Source: Candidatus Pelagibacter sp.
Lineage (GTDB): Bacteria > Pseudomonadota > Alphaproteobacteria > Paracaedibacterales > CAIOTO01
Length of the DNA stretch: 64,000 bases
Direction of reading: 5' to 3'
Assembly (NCBI GenBank): GCA_013823725.1
Contig: PNMQ01000002.1
Span: 1-64,000 of the forward strand
Below, one piece after another: positions 16,538 to 25,778 of the stretch. Numbering within the stretch: position 1 is the stretch's first letter; each line of letters begins with the position of its first letter. Both the position numbers and the translations under genes were made by a program. The notes under the pieces were generated by a model, which did no database searches, was not told where the DNA came from, and saw only the letters and a list, made by a program, of their open reading frames with translations.

Positions 16538-18094
16538 ATGATATCACTTAATCAAGTCAATTATAGTATTAGCGGAAGATCTCTGCTTGAAAAAGTTACC
16601 TTTCAAATTTCTAACAATCAGCGTGTTGGTTTAGTTGGAAGAAACGGATGCGGAAAATCTACGCTTTTTAACGTAATGCAAGGCTTGGCCACAATTGATA
16701 GCGGAGATCTTGAAATTGCAAAGCATTACAAAATACTATCCATAAAACAAGAAATGCCTAGTGGTGATTTATCACCTTTAGATTATTTATTAGAACAAGA
16801 TCAAGAAAGGCTGTCTTTACTTAAAGAATTAGAAGACTGCCAAAGTGCGGATCGTATGGGCGATATTTATGAGCGCCTCATACAAATTGATGCTTATACA
16901 GCAGAATCTCGTGCCGCTATTGTTTTAAAGGGATTAGGATTTAATGATGAAGACCAACTTCGCCCCTTAAAGACATTTTCAGGTGGTTTTCGTATGCGTA
17001 TAGCACTAGCTGCAGCATTATTTCAAGAACCTGACCTTCTCCTTCTCGATGAACCCACAAACCATCTTGATTTTGAAACAACCCAATGGCTTCAACAATT
17101 TTTATCTAAATATTCTAAAAGTTTTCTTATGATTTCTCATGATAGAGAATTTTTGAATGCGACTATCAATAACGTACTTCATCTTAAAAATGGAAAAGTT
17201 TCTCGTTACACCGGAAATTTCGACACATTTCTAGCAGTATATGAACAACAACAAGCTAACCTTGCTGCCTACAATGCTCGTTTAGAAGAACAACGTGCCC
17301 ACATGCAATCGTTTGTTGATCGTTTTAAAGCTACAGCATCGAAGGCTCGACAAGCCCAAAGTCGCATGAAGGCAATTCAAAAACTAAAACTTATACCTGT
17401 CGATAAATCAGACCCCACTGTAGCATTTAACTTTCCACAACCTGAAACAATTTCTCCTCCTATGTTATCTTTTGAAAAAGTTTCTATTGGCTATGGAGAT
17501 AAAGTGATTCTTCATAATATCAATGCCACTTTAAGTCCCGATGAAAGAATTGGCTTAGTTGGGTCTAATGGCAACGGTAAATCGACTTTAGCTAAATTTT
17601 TAGCAGGTGAACTAGAGCCCTTTGGCGGTGAAGTAAAGCGGCATGGCAAATTAAAAATAGCATTTTATAAACAAGATCAATTCGACAACATGGATATGGA
17701 TCGTACGGCGTATAATGTAGTGTCGGACGCTATGCCTAAAGCAAATCCAACACAAATTCGCAGCCATCTAGGTAGATTTGGTTTTGTCAAAGACAAGGCT
17801 GACCAAAAAATAAAATTACTTTCAGGTGGAGAACGTGCAAGGCTTTTATTTTCTTGTCTAACAGCAGAATCCCCTAATCTACTGATACTAGATGAACCAA
17901 CAAACCATTTGGATATGGAAATGAGAGAATCGTTAATTGATGCACTCAACACCTACACAGGTGCTGTTATTTTGATTACTCATGATAGACATTTACTGCG
18001 ACATGTAGCAGATCGTTTATGGGTGATCAAAAATAAAACGCTCAACCAATTTGACGGTGATCTTCAAGATTATATTAAACAAATTGAAAGATAG
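16538..18094 (+). CDS. ABC-F family ATPase
   Basis: A soluble protein of 518 residues with two ABC domains and no membrane segments. Walker A GRNGCGKST is in the first domain and GSNGNGKST in the second. The signatures FSGGFRMRIALA and LSGGERARLLF are followed by Walker B DEPTNHLD in each. A basic, helical linker (about 230-285) lies between them, the region that contacts the ribosome in the EttA/Uup/YheS group. The role is probably translation-related. The sequence does not let me choose one subfamily name. The 234-nt upstream region contains AT-rich inverted repeats near 16383-16412 and 16428-16460. Confidence 0.9.
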   Translation: MISLNQVNYSISGRSLLEKVTFQISNNQRVGLVGRNGCGKSTLFNVMQGLATIDSGDLEIAKHYKILSIKQEMPSGDLSPLDYLLEQDQERLSLLKELEDCQSADRMGDIYERLIQIDAYTAESRAAIVLKGLGFNDEDQLRPLKTFSGGFRMRIALAAALFQEPDLLLLDEPTNHLDFETTQWLQQFLSKYSKSFLMISHDREFLNATINNVLHLKNGKVSRYTGNFDTFLAVYEQQQANLAAYNARLEEQRAHMQSFVDRFKATASKARQAQSRMKAIQKLKLIPVDKSDPTVAFNFPQPETISPPMLSFEKVSIGYGDKVILHNINATLSPDERIGLVGSNGNGKSTLAKFLAGELEPFGGEVKRHGKLKIAFYKQDQFDNMDMDRTAYNVVSDAMPKANPTQIRSHLGRFGFVKDKADQKIKLLSGGERARLLFSCLTAESPNLLILDEPTNHLDMEMRESLIDALNTYTGAVILITHDRHLLRHVADRLWVIKNKTLNQFDGDLQDYIKQIER

Positions 18095-18160
18095 TCCGAT
18101 TACTTTTACTCACCCATCAACTATCTACAAAAAGAGCTAATGCACTTAGCCACATAAAGT

Positions 18161-18241
18161 AAAATAGTTCAAAATTAATATGTTATTACTTTTGAACTAT
18201 TTTAGCTTTTCTTCATTTTTGTTTGAAGAAAAGCTAAAATA
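18161..18241. terminator. Overlapping inverted repeats between convergent genes
   Basis: Stem A pairs AAAATAGTTCAAAA (18161-18174) with TTTTGAACTATTTT (18190-18203), 14 perfect base pairs. Stem B pairs 18198-18215 with 18224-18241, 18 perfect base pairs around an 8-nt loop. The two share 18198-18203, so they cannot both form fully. Located between the ABC-F gene (plus) and vanX (minus), they probably act as a bidirectional terminator. Confidence 0.8.
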
Positions 18242-18262
18242 AACAGGATTATATTTGATCCA

Positions 18263-19027
18263 TTAATTTACTGGAAAATCAAAATAAGTATTAGGGTATG
18301 GTTCGTTTCCTAGTGTGTAGTGCCACCATTCTTCTTGATAATCTTTGAATCCATGATTCTTCATAGAATTTCTTAACAGATTACGCATTTTTGTCTGCTC
18401 ACTATTAACTAAAGGTGAATCGTGATGAGAGACTTCGTGGAATAAATCAAAACTTGATCCCATATCTACAGTGTTGTCATCCAAAATAGGAATGATTTCA
18501 CCCTTTTTTATAGCCTTTGTAGAATACGAAATGGGTTTCAAGGTCTCATTAATTTTAATTAAAGTTAAATCGAATGTGCTTCCACGACTGTGGCTTGATT
18601 TTTCACATACATAACCTAATTTAAAAACATTCCTTTTATCAATTGTTGGGTAATAATAAGGTTTTGCAGCTTGGTCGTTTATATCTTTACTCCAGCTCAT
18701 AAATTCATTAACAGCACGCTGAGGGCGATATCCATCATAAACAACCAATTTAAAGCCTTGTAATTTTAGATCAGCATGGACGAGTTTTAATTTATTGGCG
18801 GCTTCTTTTGTGCAAATAACGCGTTTGTTTTGGTATCCTTCAACTGGTTTGTTTAAAAAATTCTCGTTTGTTGCATAACGAGAATGTTCGATGATGCTAG
18901 GATCCACATCTGTTAAATAAACAAACCCCTCTGGCAAATCATTGACGGATTGGTGACCACAACCTGTAATCAAAAGGAGTACTCCTAAAAAATTTCTTAT
19001 TAAATATTTTGAAAATACACTGCGCAT
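18263..19027 (-). CDS. D-alanyl-D-alanine dipeptidase, lipoprotein form (VanX/DdpX family)
   Basis: Zinc dipeptidase family that hydrolyses D-Ala-D-Ala. The ATG at 19027 is chosen because AAGGA lies 9 nt upstream and the protein then opens with a lipoprotein signal ending LLITGC (C23). Length is 254. Zinc and catalytic motifs are SSHSRGSTFD (H146, D153), EEWWH (E233, H236) and YDGYRP (97-102, with the conserved Arg). Lipidation would place it in the periplasm, so recycling or remodelling of cell-wall peptides is more likely than vancomycin resistance. It is the last gene of a nine-gene minus-strand run, 58 nt after the J-domain gene. Confidence 0.88.
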   Translation of the reverse strand: MRSVFSKYLIRNFLGVLLLITGCGHQSVNDLPEGFVYLTDVDPSIIEHSRYATNENFLNKPVEGYQNKRVICTKEAANKLKLVHADLKLQGFKLVVYDGYRPQRAVNEFMSWSKDINDQAAKPYYYPTIDKRNVFKLGYVCEKSSHSRGSTFDLTLIKINETLKPISYSTKAIKKGEIIPILDDNTVDMGSSFDLFHEVSHHDSPLVNSEQTKMRNLLRNSMKNHGFKDYQEEWWHYTLGNEPYPNTYFDFPVN

Positions 19028-19085
19028 ATTATTATTCCTTAAGGTTAAACTTTTTATACTTTTAAAGAGATAACATATCCTATCT

Positions 19086-19664
19086 CTAAATCTGAACATA
19101 AAATAATATGCGGAACAAAGCAACCACATGCATCATTTTTTCTAAAAGTTTAAAATAGAGCAGTGTTTTTTTTAACTTTTCTTCTGATTCAAGAGAACCC
19201 ATATTTAAATCAGGATGAAATTTTTTAACAAACTTTCTATAAATCTCCATTAATTCTTGCTTAGAAGGTGGTTGTCCTAATTTAAAAAAATGGAGTGCTT
19301 CTATAATATCTGGGCTGTATGATTTAATTTCTTTTTTTGAAAATTTTTTGTTAGAGGAAGATTTAAACTTGTCAATATATTCAAAATCTGAAAATTTCAA
19401 GTTTGCTTTTTTTAGAAGTGGGGAAGTTAGATCAAATGTTGGCCTATCTCCCATCAAACCTCTTTTCCAGGTTTGATATATTTCATCCTCATTCATACCA
19501 TCAAGATAATTCCAAGCAGCGTTATATTCTCTAACGTGTTCTTTACAGAAATAGTACCAAGAGTCATAGTCTTTAATGTGCGCCCCTCTAAATTTGGGCG
19601 CCTTATAAAGGCCTTCTAAATAACAAGATAAATTATGGCACTTCTTGATATTTTTTTCAGACAT
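19086..19664 (-). CDS. J-domain protein with C-terminal DnaJ motif
   Basis: The 192-residue cytoplasmic protein has a C-terminal J domain (about 128-180) with the HPD motif at 150-152 (FVKKFHPDLN), which stimulates DnaK. The N-terminal half (CHNLSCYLEGLYKAPK ... WYYFCKEHVREYNAAWNYLDGM) matches a small-protein type common in Alphaproteobacteria that carries its J domain at the end. C10, C14 and C40 with H44 might bind metal, which is speculative. It starts 2 nt after the preceding hbd-type gene. Its client is unknown. Confidence 0.8.
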   Translation of the reverse strand: MSEKNIKKCHNLSCYLEGLYKAPKFRGAHIKDYDSWYYFCKEHVREYNAAWNYLDGMNEDEIYQTWKRGLMGDRPTFDLTSPLLKKANLKFSDFEYIDKFKSSSNKKFSKKEIKSYSPDIIEALHFFKLGQPPSKQELMEIYRKFVKKFHPDLNMGSLESEEKLKKTLLYFKLLEKMMHVVALFRILFYVQI

Positions 19665-19666
19665 TT

Positions 19667-20551
19667 CTATTCATAATCATAAATACCTTTTTTAGTTTTT
19701 AAACCCAGACACCCCTTCTCTACTAATGATGCAAAACATTTTGCTGGTTTATAATAATCATTTTTTTCCTCATGATAGAGAATATTTTGAATTGCAACAA
19801 CGATATCTAGACCGATAAAATCAGCAAGTTTTAAAGGACCCATAGGTATTTTAGCACCCAGTGTCATAGCTCTATCAATATCTTGGGGACAAGCTATTCC
19901 TTTATCTAACATTTGTCCTGCTTGATTAATCATAGGAATCAAAAGCTTGTTCACGATAAAACCTGGAGAATCTTTACATACAACGCCTACTTTTTGTGTA
20001 TTACTGATTAACGACTTAACAATCTGAATAACGTCTATGTGTGTCAATGAGTGTGGAATAATTTCCACAAGAGGCATGTGCTTTACAGGATTAAAGAAAT
20101 GTACACCCAAAAAACGTTCTGGCGATTGAACAAAACCCGCTAATTCCTCTATAGATAGAGAGGATGTATTGGTTGCTAAAATAACCTTTTCATCAACATA
20201 TTGTACAACAGATTCAAATACTTTTGACTTAACTTCTATATCTTCATAAACGGCTTCAATAACAAAATTGACATCTCTGTCTTTTAATAATGAATAAGAC
20301 GTTGAAAACAAACATCGATCAAGTATTGATTCTATTTCTTGTGATGATAATTTATTTTTTATTCCGTATTTGTTAATTTTTTCTTTAAGTAAAAAAAAAC
20401 CTTTGTTCAAATTTTCGAGCTGACTATCTATTACGGATACGTTATACCCAGAAATTAAAAAATGTTCTGCTATTCCTAACCCCATGGCCCCTGAACCAAT
20501 AACACCAATCGATTTTATTTCGCACATAAAGTTAGGCATAAGAGAACACAT
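19667..20551 (-). CDS. 3-hydroxybutyryl-CoA dehydrogenase family protein
   Basis: NAD-dependent 3-hydroxyacyl-CoA dehydrogenase, the small single-function type (294 residues). The Rossmann motif GVIGSGAMGLGIAEHF is at about residues 16-31. LGVHFFNPVKHMPLVEIIP holds the catalytic His, and the C-terminal domain shows GPLKLADFIGLDIV. It likely acts on 3-hydroxybutyryl-CoA in butanoate or polyhydroxybutyrate metabolism. Three in-frame ATGs lie within the first 9 codons (20551, 20539, 20527) and none has a clear ribosome binding site, so the exact start is open. It starts 12 nt after fis. Confidence 0.88.
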   Translation of the reverse strand: MCSLMPNFMCEIKSIGVIGSGAMGLGIAEHFLISGYNVSVIDSQLENLNKGFFLLKEKINKYGIKNKLSSQEIESILDRCLFSTSYSLLKDRDVNFVIEAVYEDIEVKSKVFESVVQYVDEKVILATNTSSLSIEELAGFVQSPERFLGVHFFNPVKHMPLVEIIPHSLTHIDVIQIVKSLISNTQKVGVVCKDSPGFIVNKLLIPMINQAGQMLDKGIACPQDIDRAMTLGAKIPMGPLKLADFIGLDIVVAIQNILYHEEKNDYYKPAKCFASLVEKGCLGLKTKKGIYDYE

Positions 20552-20563
20552 TCTAAAAGAGTC

Positions 20564-20848
20564 TTAATCTATCTTCGCACAAAAGTTCTCGTACTGCTGA
20601 ATCTTTTTTTTCAAAGTATTACGATTCATTCCTAAAAGTTGTGCTGCTTTTGTTTGGTTGTTATTACTGATTTCTAAACATATATCTATTAAAGGTTTTT
20701 CAACTTGCTGAATGACTAATTCATGAAATTCACCTTCAGGTAAACAGCCTTTATGTTTGTCTACAAAATTGCGTAGATATTCTTCTACAACTTCTTTTAA
20801 AGAACATGAATCGTACGTAGAACTTTGAACTTTTTTGCTATGTCCCAT
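20564..20848 (-). CDS. fis: Fis-type nucleoid/DNA-binding protein
   Basis: A 94-residue protein that compares well with gammaproteobacterial Fis (98 residues) over nearly its full length, not only over the helix-turn-helix. VEKPLIDICLEISNNNQTKA matches the Fis core region, and LGMNRNTLKKKIQQY the recognition helices. It is 3 nt downstream of dusB, the same order as the E. coli dusB-fis operon. Alphaproteobacteria more often have a nifR3(dus)-ntrB-ntrC order, so a shortened NtrC C-terminus is the alternative. The N-terminal match to Fis argues against that. It probably bends DNA and affects transcription globally. Confidence 0.8.
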   Translation of the reverse strand: MGHSKKVQSSTYDSCSLKEVVEEYLRNFVDKHKGCLPEGEFHELVIQQVEKPLIDICLEISNNNQTKAAQLLGMNRNTLKKKIQQYENFCAKID

Positions 20849-20851
20849 GAG

Positions 20852-21832
20852 TTAACAAAACCTTGAATAAAATTCATGAACGCAGCTACGCAATTCAACA
20901 TGACATTCAATCTGATTAACTTTAACTCTATAATCTGCTGAATCTTCTAAGCCTTTGCTATACCACCCTAAGTGCTTTCTAGCCATTTTAACACCAGTTT
21001 CATAACCATAATGTTTAAATATATTTTCCAGATGTTCGGTGACTATTTCGTGCTGAACTTTTATTTCAGGGTCTTTTTTAATGACGTTATACTTTAAAAA
21101 GTGTGCTGTTTGGTCAATAAACCAAGGTCTTCCATAGGCACCTCTTCCAATCATGACACCATCAGCACCGCTGATATCCAAAAGGTCTCTAGCATTTTCT
21201 TCTGTAACAACATCGCCATTTCCTATAACAGGAATAGAAACACATTCTTTAACTTTACGAATAAAAGCCCAATCAGATTTTCCATTGTACAACTGGCAAC
21301 GTGTTCTACCATGAATAGTAATCATTTTAATACCTGCTTCTTCTGCTCTTTTTGCAAGAACCGGAGCATTACGATGTTCATCATTCCAACCTGTTCGCAT
21401 CTTTAACGTAACAGGAACAGAAACAGCATTAACAACTTCTTCTAAAATTTGGCATGCAAGATCTTCATTTTTCATCAATGCTGATCCAGCAAAAGTATTG
21501 ACTATTTTTTTTACAGGACAGCCCATATTAATATCAATAATTTTTGCACCCATATCTTCATTCAGCTTTGCAGCTTCTGCCATGACTTTGGGATCGCAAC
21601 CAGCAATTTGAACAACTGGTGTTGTTTCATATGATGATTTTTCAATCATTTTCATTGTTTGACGCGCATGCCTAACCATAGCTTGGCTTGCAATCATTTC
21701 AGATACAACTAATCCTGAACCAAGTTTAGTTACCATTTCTCTAAATGGCATATCTGTAACTCCAGACATAGGTGCCAATATCACTGCAGGATCAATTGTA
21801 ATATCTGGTGTCAAACGAATAGGATTAATCAT
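20852..21832 (-). CDS. dusB: tRNA-dihydrouridine synthase DusB
   Basis: FMN-dependent reductase that makes dihydrouridine in the tRNA D-loop. It is 326 residues. Motifs include [28 protein letters not shown] with the catalytic Cys region, [27 protein letters not shown] and GNGDV...[14 protein letters not shown]. These match DusB (NifR3). Its start overlaps the prfA stop by 4 nt (ATGA), which suggests translational coupling, and fis follows after 3 nt. Confidence 0.93.
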   Translation of the reverse strand: MINPIRLTPDITIDPAVILAPMSGVTDMPFREMVTKLGSGLVVSEMIASQAMVRHARQTMKMIEKSSYETTPVVQIAGCDPKVMAEAAKLNEDMGAKIIDINMGCPVKKIVNTFAGSALMKNEDLACQILEEVVNAVSVPVTLKMRTGWNDEHRNAPVLAKRAEEAGIKMITIHGRTRCQLYNGKSDWAFIRKVKECVSIPVIGNGDVVTEENARDLLDISGADGVMIGRGAYGRPWFIDQTAHFLKYNVIKKDPEIKVQHEIVTEHLENIFKHYGYETGVKMARKHLGWYSKGLEDSADYRVKVNQIECHVELRSCVHEFYSRFC

Positions 21833-22908
21833 ATGCTATCCTGCGAAAGTTTTGAAGCTTGGTCTTCTGATATTAAGGCATCAATCATTTCGTCTAAAGC
21901 TTCACCATCCATAATTTGATGGATTTTATAAAGTGTTAGGTTAATACGATGATCACTGACTCGACCTTGTGGATAATTATAGGTACGAATTCTCTCCGAA
22001 CGGTCTCCTGAACCAACCTGGCTTTTACGATCTGCTGATCTTTCTTGATTTAGTTTTCTTTCTTGTTCTTCATACAACTTAGATCTCAAAATTTTCAAAG
22101 CTTTGGCTTTATTTTTATGTTGAGATCTTTCATCTTGTTGACACACCACAACACCAGAAGGCACGTGGGTAATTCTTACAGCACTGTCTGTTGTGTTGAC
22201 GTGTTGTCCTCCTGCACCAGAAGCTCTGTAAACATCAATTACCAAATCTTTTTCATCAATTTGAACATCCACTTCCTCAGCTTCGGGAAGTACTGCAACA
22301 GTTGCTGCAGACGTGTGAACACGCCCACTCGATTCTGTCTCTGGAACACGCTGAACGCGGTGAACACCAGATTCAAATTTTAAACGAGCATAACAGCCGG
22401 AACCAGAAATTGAAGCTGAGGCTTCTTTAATTCCACCAATTCCAGTGTCGGAAACGCCCATCAGTTCAAAACGCCACCCTTTAACAGCAGCATATCTTTG
22501 ATACATTCTCAGTAAATTTGAAGCAAACAACCCTGCTTCTTCACCACCTGTTCCCGCTCTGATTTCCAAAATAACATTTTTGTTATCATTCACATCTTTA
22601 GGCAAAAGAAGAACTTTGATGTGATGTTCTAACTGCGGAACGCTTTCTTTTAAACTAAAATATTCGTCAGAAAGAAGTGCTTTCATTTCAGGGTCATCTA
22701 CCGTTGACTGCAGTAGAGATTCTAGATCTTCCATATCCTGTTTGGCTTTTTTAAACGCCAAAATTGATTCTACAATGGGAGTCATATCAGAAAATTCTTT
22801 TGACAAACGTGCATATTGAGACGGATCATCATTCAGACAAGTTGATAATTGTGTCTCAATTTGTTTGTGGTGTTCGATTAGAAGATCTAGTTTATGATAA
22901 AATGACAT
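21829..22908 (-). CDS. prfA: Peptide chain release factor 1
   Basis: Release factor for UAG and UAA stop codons. The 359-residue protein has GGQ at 233-235 in [21 protein letters not shown], and the recognition tripeptide P189-E190-T191 (PxT type), which identifies RF1 rather than RF2. The methyltransferase gene prmC, often next to prfA, is absent; dusB follows with a 4-nt overlap. It is 11 nt downstream of secB. Confidence 0.95.
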   Translation of the reverse strand: MSFYHKLDLLIEHHKQIETQLSTCLNDDPSQYARLSKEFSDMTPIVESILAFKKAKQDMEDLESLLQSTVDDPEMKALLSDEYFSLKESVPQLEHHIKVLLLPKDVNDNKNVILEIRAGTGGEEAGLFASNLLRMYQRYAAVKGWRFELMGVSDTGIGGIKEASASISGSGCYARLKFESGVHRVQRVPETESSGRVHTSAATVAVLPEAEEVDVQIDEKDLVIDVYRASGAGGQHVNTTDSAVRITHVPSGVVVCQQDERSQHKNKAKALKILRSKLYEEQERKLNQERSADRKSQVGSGDRSERIRTYNYPQGRVSDHRINLTLYKIHQIMDGEALDEMIDALISEDQASKLSQDSI

Positions 22909-22919
22909 GTGCTTTTGTT

Positions 22920-23402
22920 CTACGCAGTTTTGACGTCTTGAGGAGCGTTTTTGTGGTGATAAAGTTCAACAAAATCATACATAGGCATAACAAAACCAGT
23001 GAAACCACCATCACGTATCATTGATGACATAATTGCTCGAGCATAGGGATACATCATGTTTGCAATATGACCATTAAGCACAAAATCTAAGGGTAAGTCA
23101 GGATATTCTTGTGTATTCACATGAACTAATGCCGCATATTTTAATTCAGCAATAAACATAGGCTTAGATGCATTATTGGTAAATTCCATTCTAAGATCAA
23201 TAGAAACTTCGTGAATTCCTTCTTTTGCAACAGCAGATGAAACATCGAAATTTGGTGTAACATTAATACCATCAGCTTGTTCTTTTAGAAAATTTTCTAC
23301 AGGATTTATATTTTCAAAAGACTGATCTTTAATATATTGAATAATCATTTCAAATGGCGGTTTTGTTGGTGTGTTAATTTGTGGCTGTGTTTCTGTCGTC
23401 AT
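22920..23402 (-). CDS. secB: Protein-export chaperone SecB
   Basis: Cytoplasmic tetrameric chaperone that keeps exported proteins unfolded for SecA. The 160-residue protein shows [14 protein letters not shown] near the N-terminus, the beta-strand region [19 protein letters not shown], and the family end motif [30 protein letters not shown]. It fits a genome rich in signal-peptide proteins. It is 51 nt after ubiH and 11 nt before prfA. Confidence 0.93.
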   Translation of the reverse strand: MTTETQPQINTPTKPPFEMIIQYIKDQSFENINPVENFLKEQADGINVTPNFDVSSAVAKEGIHEVSIDLRMEFTNNASKPMFIAELKYAALVHVNTQEYPDLPLDFVLNGHIANMMYPYARAIMSSMIRDGGFTGFVMPMYDFVELYHHKNAPQDVKTA

Positions 23403-23453
23403 ATTTATTCCCTAAAGTTAATCGTTAACATTATTATCGTTGATTTATTACTC

Positions 23454-24638
23454 TTAAAATAAACCCATTGCTCTTCTTACAAGAAAGTTTTTGACAGGCT
23501 TTAGCACATTGAGTAATGCGAAACCTGTATTTCTAATAAGCTTAACGGATTTTAAATTCGAGCTATAAATTTTACTCAAAAAATCTGTCATGAAAGACAT
23601 GCTCAAACGGTCAAATTTCCGAGCATCATCATATTGTTGTAGCAGAATTGGACCACCATAATCAAGTCCAAGTTTTTTTTGACTGACTAATAAGTCGATT
23701 ATTTTTTCAGCATCTCTCCACCCCAGATTAACACCTTGACCAGCAATGGGATGTAAGACATGCCCAGAATCACCAATCAGAGCTATTCTCTTATCGATAA
23801 GTTGATTTACTTTTAAAAATTGTAGAGGATATATCCACTTCGAACTAATTACTTTCAATGCACCAAGATGTGGAAACAAATTTGATAACGTTTCTGCTAT
23901 TTGATCATCAGACAAAGATTCAAAATCAAAAGTATTTTTTTGACACCACACGATTCCTGATCGATTGGAATATTCTTCGGTTGCAATTAATGGCAAAATA
24001 GCTAGAGGCCCATTGGAAGTAAACACTTCATAGGCTGTCGCTTCGTGCGATTTTTCGTGAGAGATATGTAAGACACATGCTTTTTGATCATATTGATGAG
24101 AGCTTTCTATGATCTGTGGCGCAAACTTGCGAATAGCAGAAAATCTACCATCAATCCCCAAAATCAAAGAAGCAGAATAAGTTGTTCCACAATCGGTTTT
24201 AACAACCGCTTTATATTCTGTAACATCAATAGAAGAAACTCTCACACCTGTTATTACGTCTAAATTATCAACTCTTTCATGTTGATACAGACTTTTGTAA
24301 ACATATTTATTTTCAACAATATAGCCCATAGGCGAATTCGTAAATTCTTTAGAACTATAATCTAAATACCAAGGCGTCTGATGTTCATAAGCTAAAATAT
24401 TTTGAATGGGCTGCGAAAAAGGAACTAAGGCTTCCCAAAATCCAAAACGTTCTAATATTTCTTTTGATTTAAGCGAAACAAATGTTGTGCGTCCATCTTG
24501 GCTGGAAATTGTATCTTCATTAAATGAAAAAGCATCAATAGATAGTACTTTAAAACCTGCTGAAGCCAAAGCACACGCCGTTAGACGACCAACCAAACCT
24601 GCCCCAACACAGATGAGATCATAATGCCTTTCTACCAT
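23454..24638 (-). CDS. UbiH/UbiF/Coq6-family FAD monooxygenase
   Basis: Ubiquinone-biosynthesis hydroxylase of 394 residues. The N-terminal FAD motif is DLICVGAGLVGRLTACALAS. The middle DG motif is LGIDGRFSAIRK, and the C-terminal FAD/ribose motif is IALIGDSGHVLHPIAGQGVN with GWRDAEKI. These are standard for the UbiH group. Which ring position it hydroxylates cannot be told from sequence alone. It is 21 nt downstream of tpiA in the same run. Confidence 0.88.
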   Translation of the reverse strand: MVERHYDLICVGAGLVGRLTACALASAGFKVLSIDAFSFNEDTISSQDGRTTFVSLKSKEILERFGFWEALVPFSQPIQNILAYEHQTPWYLDYSSKEFTNSPMGYIVENKYVYKSLYQHERVDNLDVITGVRVSSIDVTEYKAVVKTDCGTTYSASLILGIDGRFSAIRKFAPQIIESSHQYDQKACVLHISHEKSHEATAYEVFTSNGPLAILPLIATEEYSNRSGIVWCQKNTFDFESLSDDQIAETLSNLFPHLGALKVISSKWIYPLQFLKVNQLIDKRIALIGDSGHVLHPIAGQGVNLGWRDAEKIIDLLVSQKKLGLDYGGPILLQQYDDARKFDRLSMSFMTDFLSKIYSSNLKSVKLIRNTGFALLNVLKPVKNFLVRRAMGLF

Positions 24639-24659
24639 ATTTCATCCCCCAGTGAGATT

Positions 24660-25394
24660 TTAATTAGAACTATGCTGTGTAACTTGATCAAAGGCCTTAA
24701 CAATAGAGATAAGTTCATCAGATTTCAAACTTGCGCCGCCAACGAGCACACCATACAACCCTTTACAATGGGCTATATCAAACGCATTTGCAGAATTGAC
24801 AGATCCTCCGTAGTAAACTTTAATATCTGGTGCAATTTCATGAACACAATTAATCACTTCAACAATTTCGTGCATTTTAGGAAGTATTCCAGATCCAATA
24901 GACCACAAAGGTTCATAAGCTATAGCATAAGGAAAGTCTAAGTCAGACGTTAGTTCTTTAACTTGATTGGCAACAAAACTTGTAGAATCTCCTTTGTTAT
25001 ACACATCTAGAGATTCACCAACACACAAAATAGGGAAAAAACCATTTTGAAACGCAGTAATAGCTTTTTGCTTAATGAGCGGGTTAGTTTCATTACAATG
25101 CAGTCTTCTTTCTGAATGCCCCAGTACAACATACCTAATATTAAGCTCGTTTAACATTTGCGCACTGGTACAACCCGTAAATGCACCATGTTCTTGCTCG
25201 TGACAATCTTGAGCCCCCAAAATAATATTAGAATATTTGACAAATGCGTAACCCAATAAAGGAAAAGGCAGGCAAAATATAATGTTATGATCTAAATTTT
25301 CTGAAGATAAGTCATCAACCATTGTACTTAAAAGGTCTAAAGTACCATTCATTTTCCAATTTGCTATAACTTTAGGCGCCCCGTTTTTTACCAC
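24660..25394 (-). CDS. tpiA: Triosephosphate isomerase
   Basis: Interconverts dihydroxyacetone phosphate and glyceraldehyde 3-phosphate. The 244-residue protein carries ANWKMNG with the catalytic Lys, GHSERR with the catalytic His, and AYEPLWSIGSG with the catalytic Glu, then the phosphate loop YYGGSVNSANA. It is slightly shorter than the usual 250 but complete. It is the first gene of the long minus-strand run to vanX. Confidence 0.96.
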   Translation of the reverse strand: MVKNGAPKVIANWKMNGTLDLLSTMVDDLSSENLDHNIIFCLPFPLLGYAFVKYSNIILGAQDCHEQEHGAFTGCTSAQMLNELNIRYVVLGHSERRLHCNETNPLIKQKAITAFQNGFFPILCVGESLDVYNKGDSTSFVANQVKELTSDLDFPYAIAYEPLWSIGSGILPKMHEIVEVINCVHEIAPDIKVYYGGSVNSANAFDIAHCKGLYGVLVGGASLKSDELISIVKAFDQVTQHSSN

Positions 25395-25522
25395 GCAAGA
25401 ATATCCTTTATTAAATCAACCTTTATTCTAACACATCAATTGCAATAATTACAAGCAAAAGGGCTATTACTCACAAGGGGTTCAAACTTAAAAAATGAAG
25501 AAATATTTTTAAAAGAGAGAAA

Positions 25523-25597
<75 letters not shown>

Positions 25598-25612
25598 CAT
25601 TATTATGTAACG

Positions 25613-25641
25613 AGACTACACCAGTCATTCTGTTTTTTCAA
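25613..25641 (-). promoter_or_regulatory. Putative promoter of tRNA-Val
   Basis: On the minus strand TTGAAA (25641-25636) and TAGTCT (25618-25613) are separated by 17 nt, and the tRNA begins 15 nt after the -10 box. The spacing is ideal; the -10 match is moderate. Confidence 0.5.
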
Positions 25642-25778
25642 CAAAAAAAAGAAAAAGGGAAATTAAGATTTCGTTAAAGAAATTTAATTTACAGGAAAAT
25701 CAATTATTTATTAACCATTTATACATATTATAGCATTAGTAAAATCACAGAAAATCATCATTTTTCGGAGTTTCAATA

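Noticed and set aside
16538-18094. ABC-F protein as a membrane transporter ATPase
   Set aside because: Two fused ABC domains with a basic linker and no permease gene nearby point to the translation-linked ABC-F class.
18263-19027. VanX as part of a vancomycin-resistance cassette
   Set aside because: No vanH, vanA, vanR or vanS genes are present, and a lipoprotein signal in an outer-membrane-bearing organism argues against that role.
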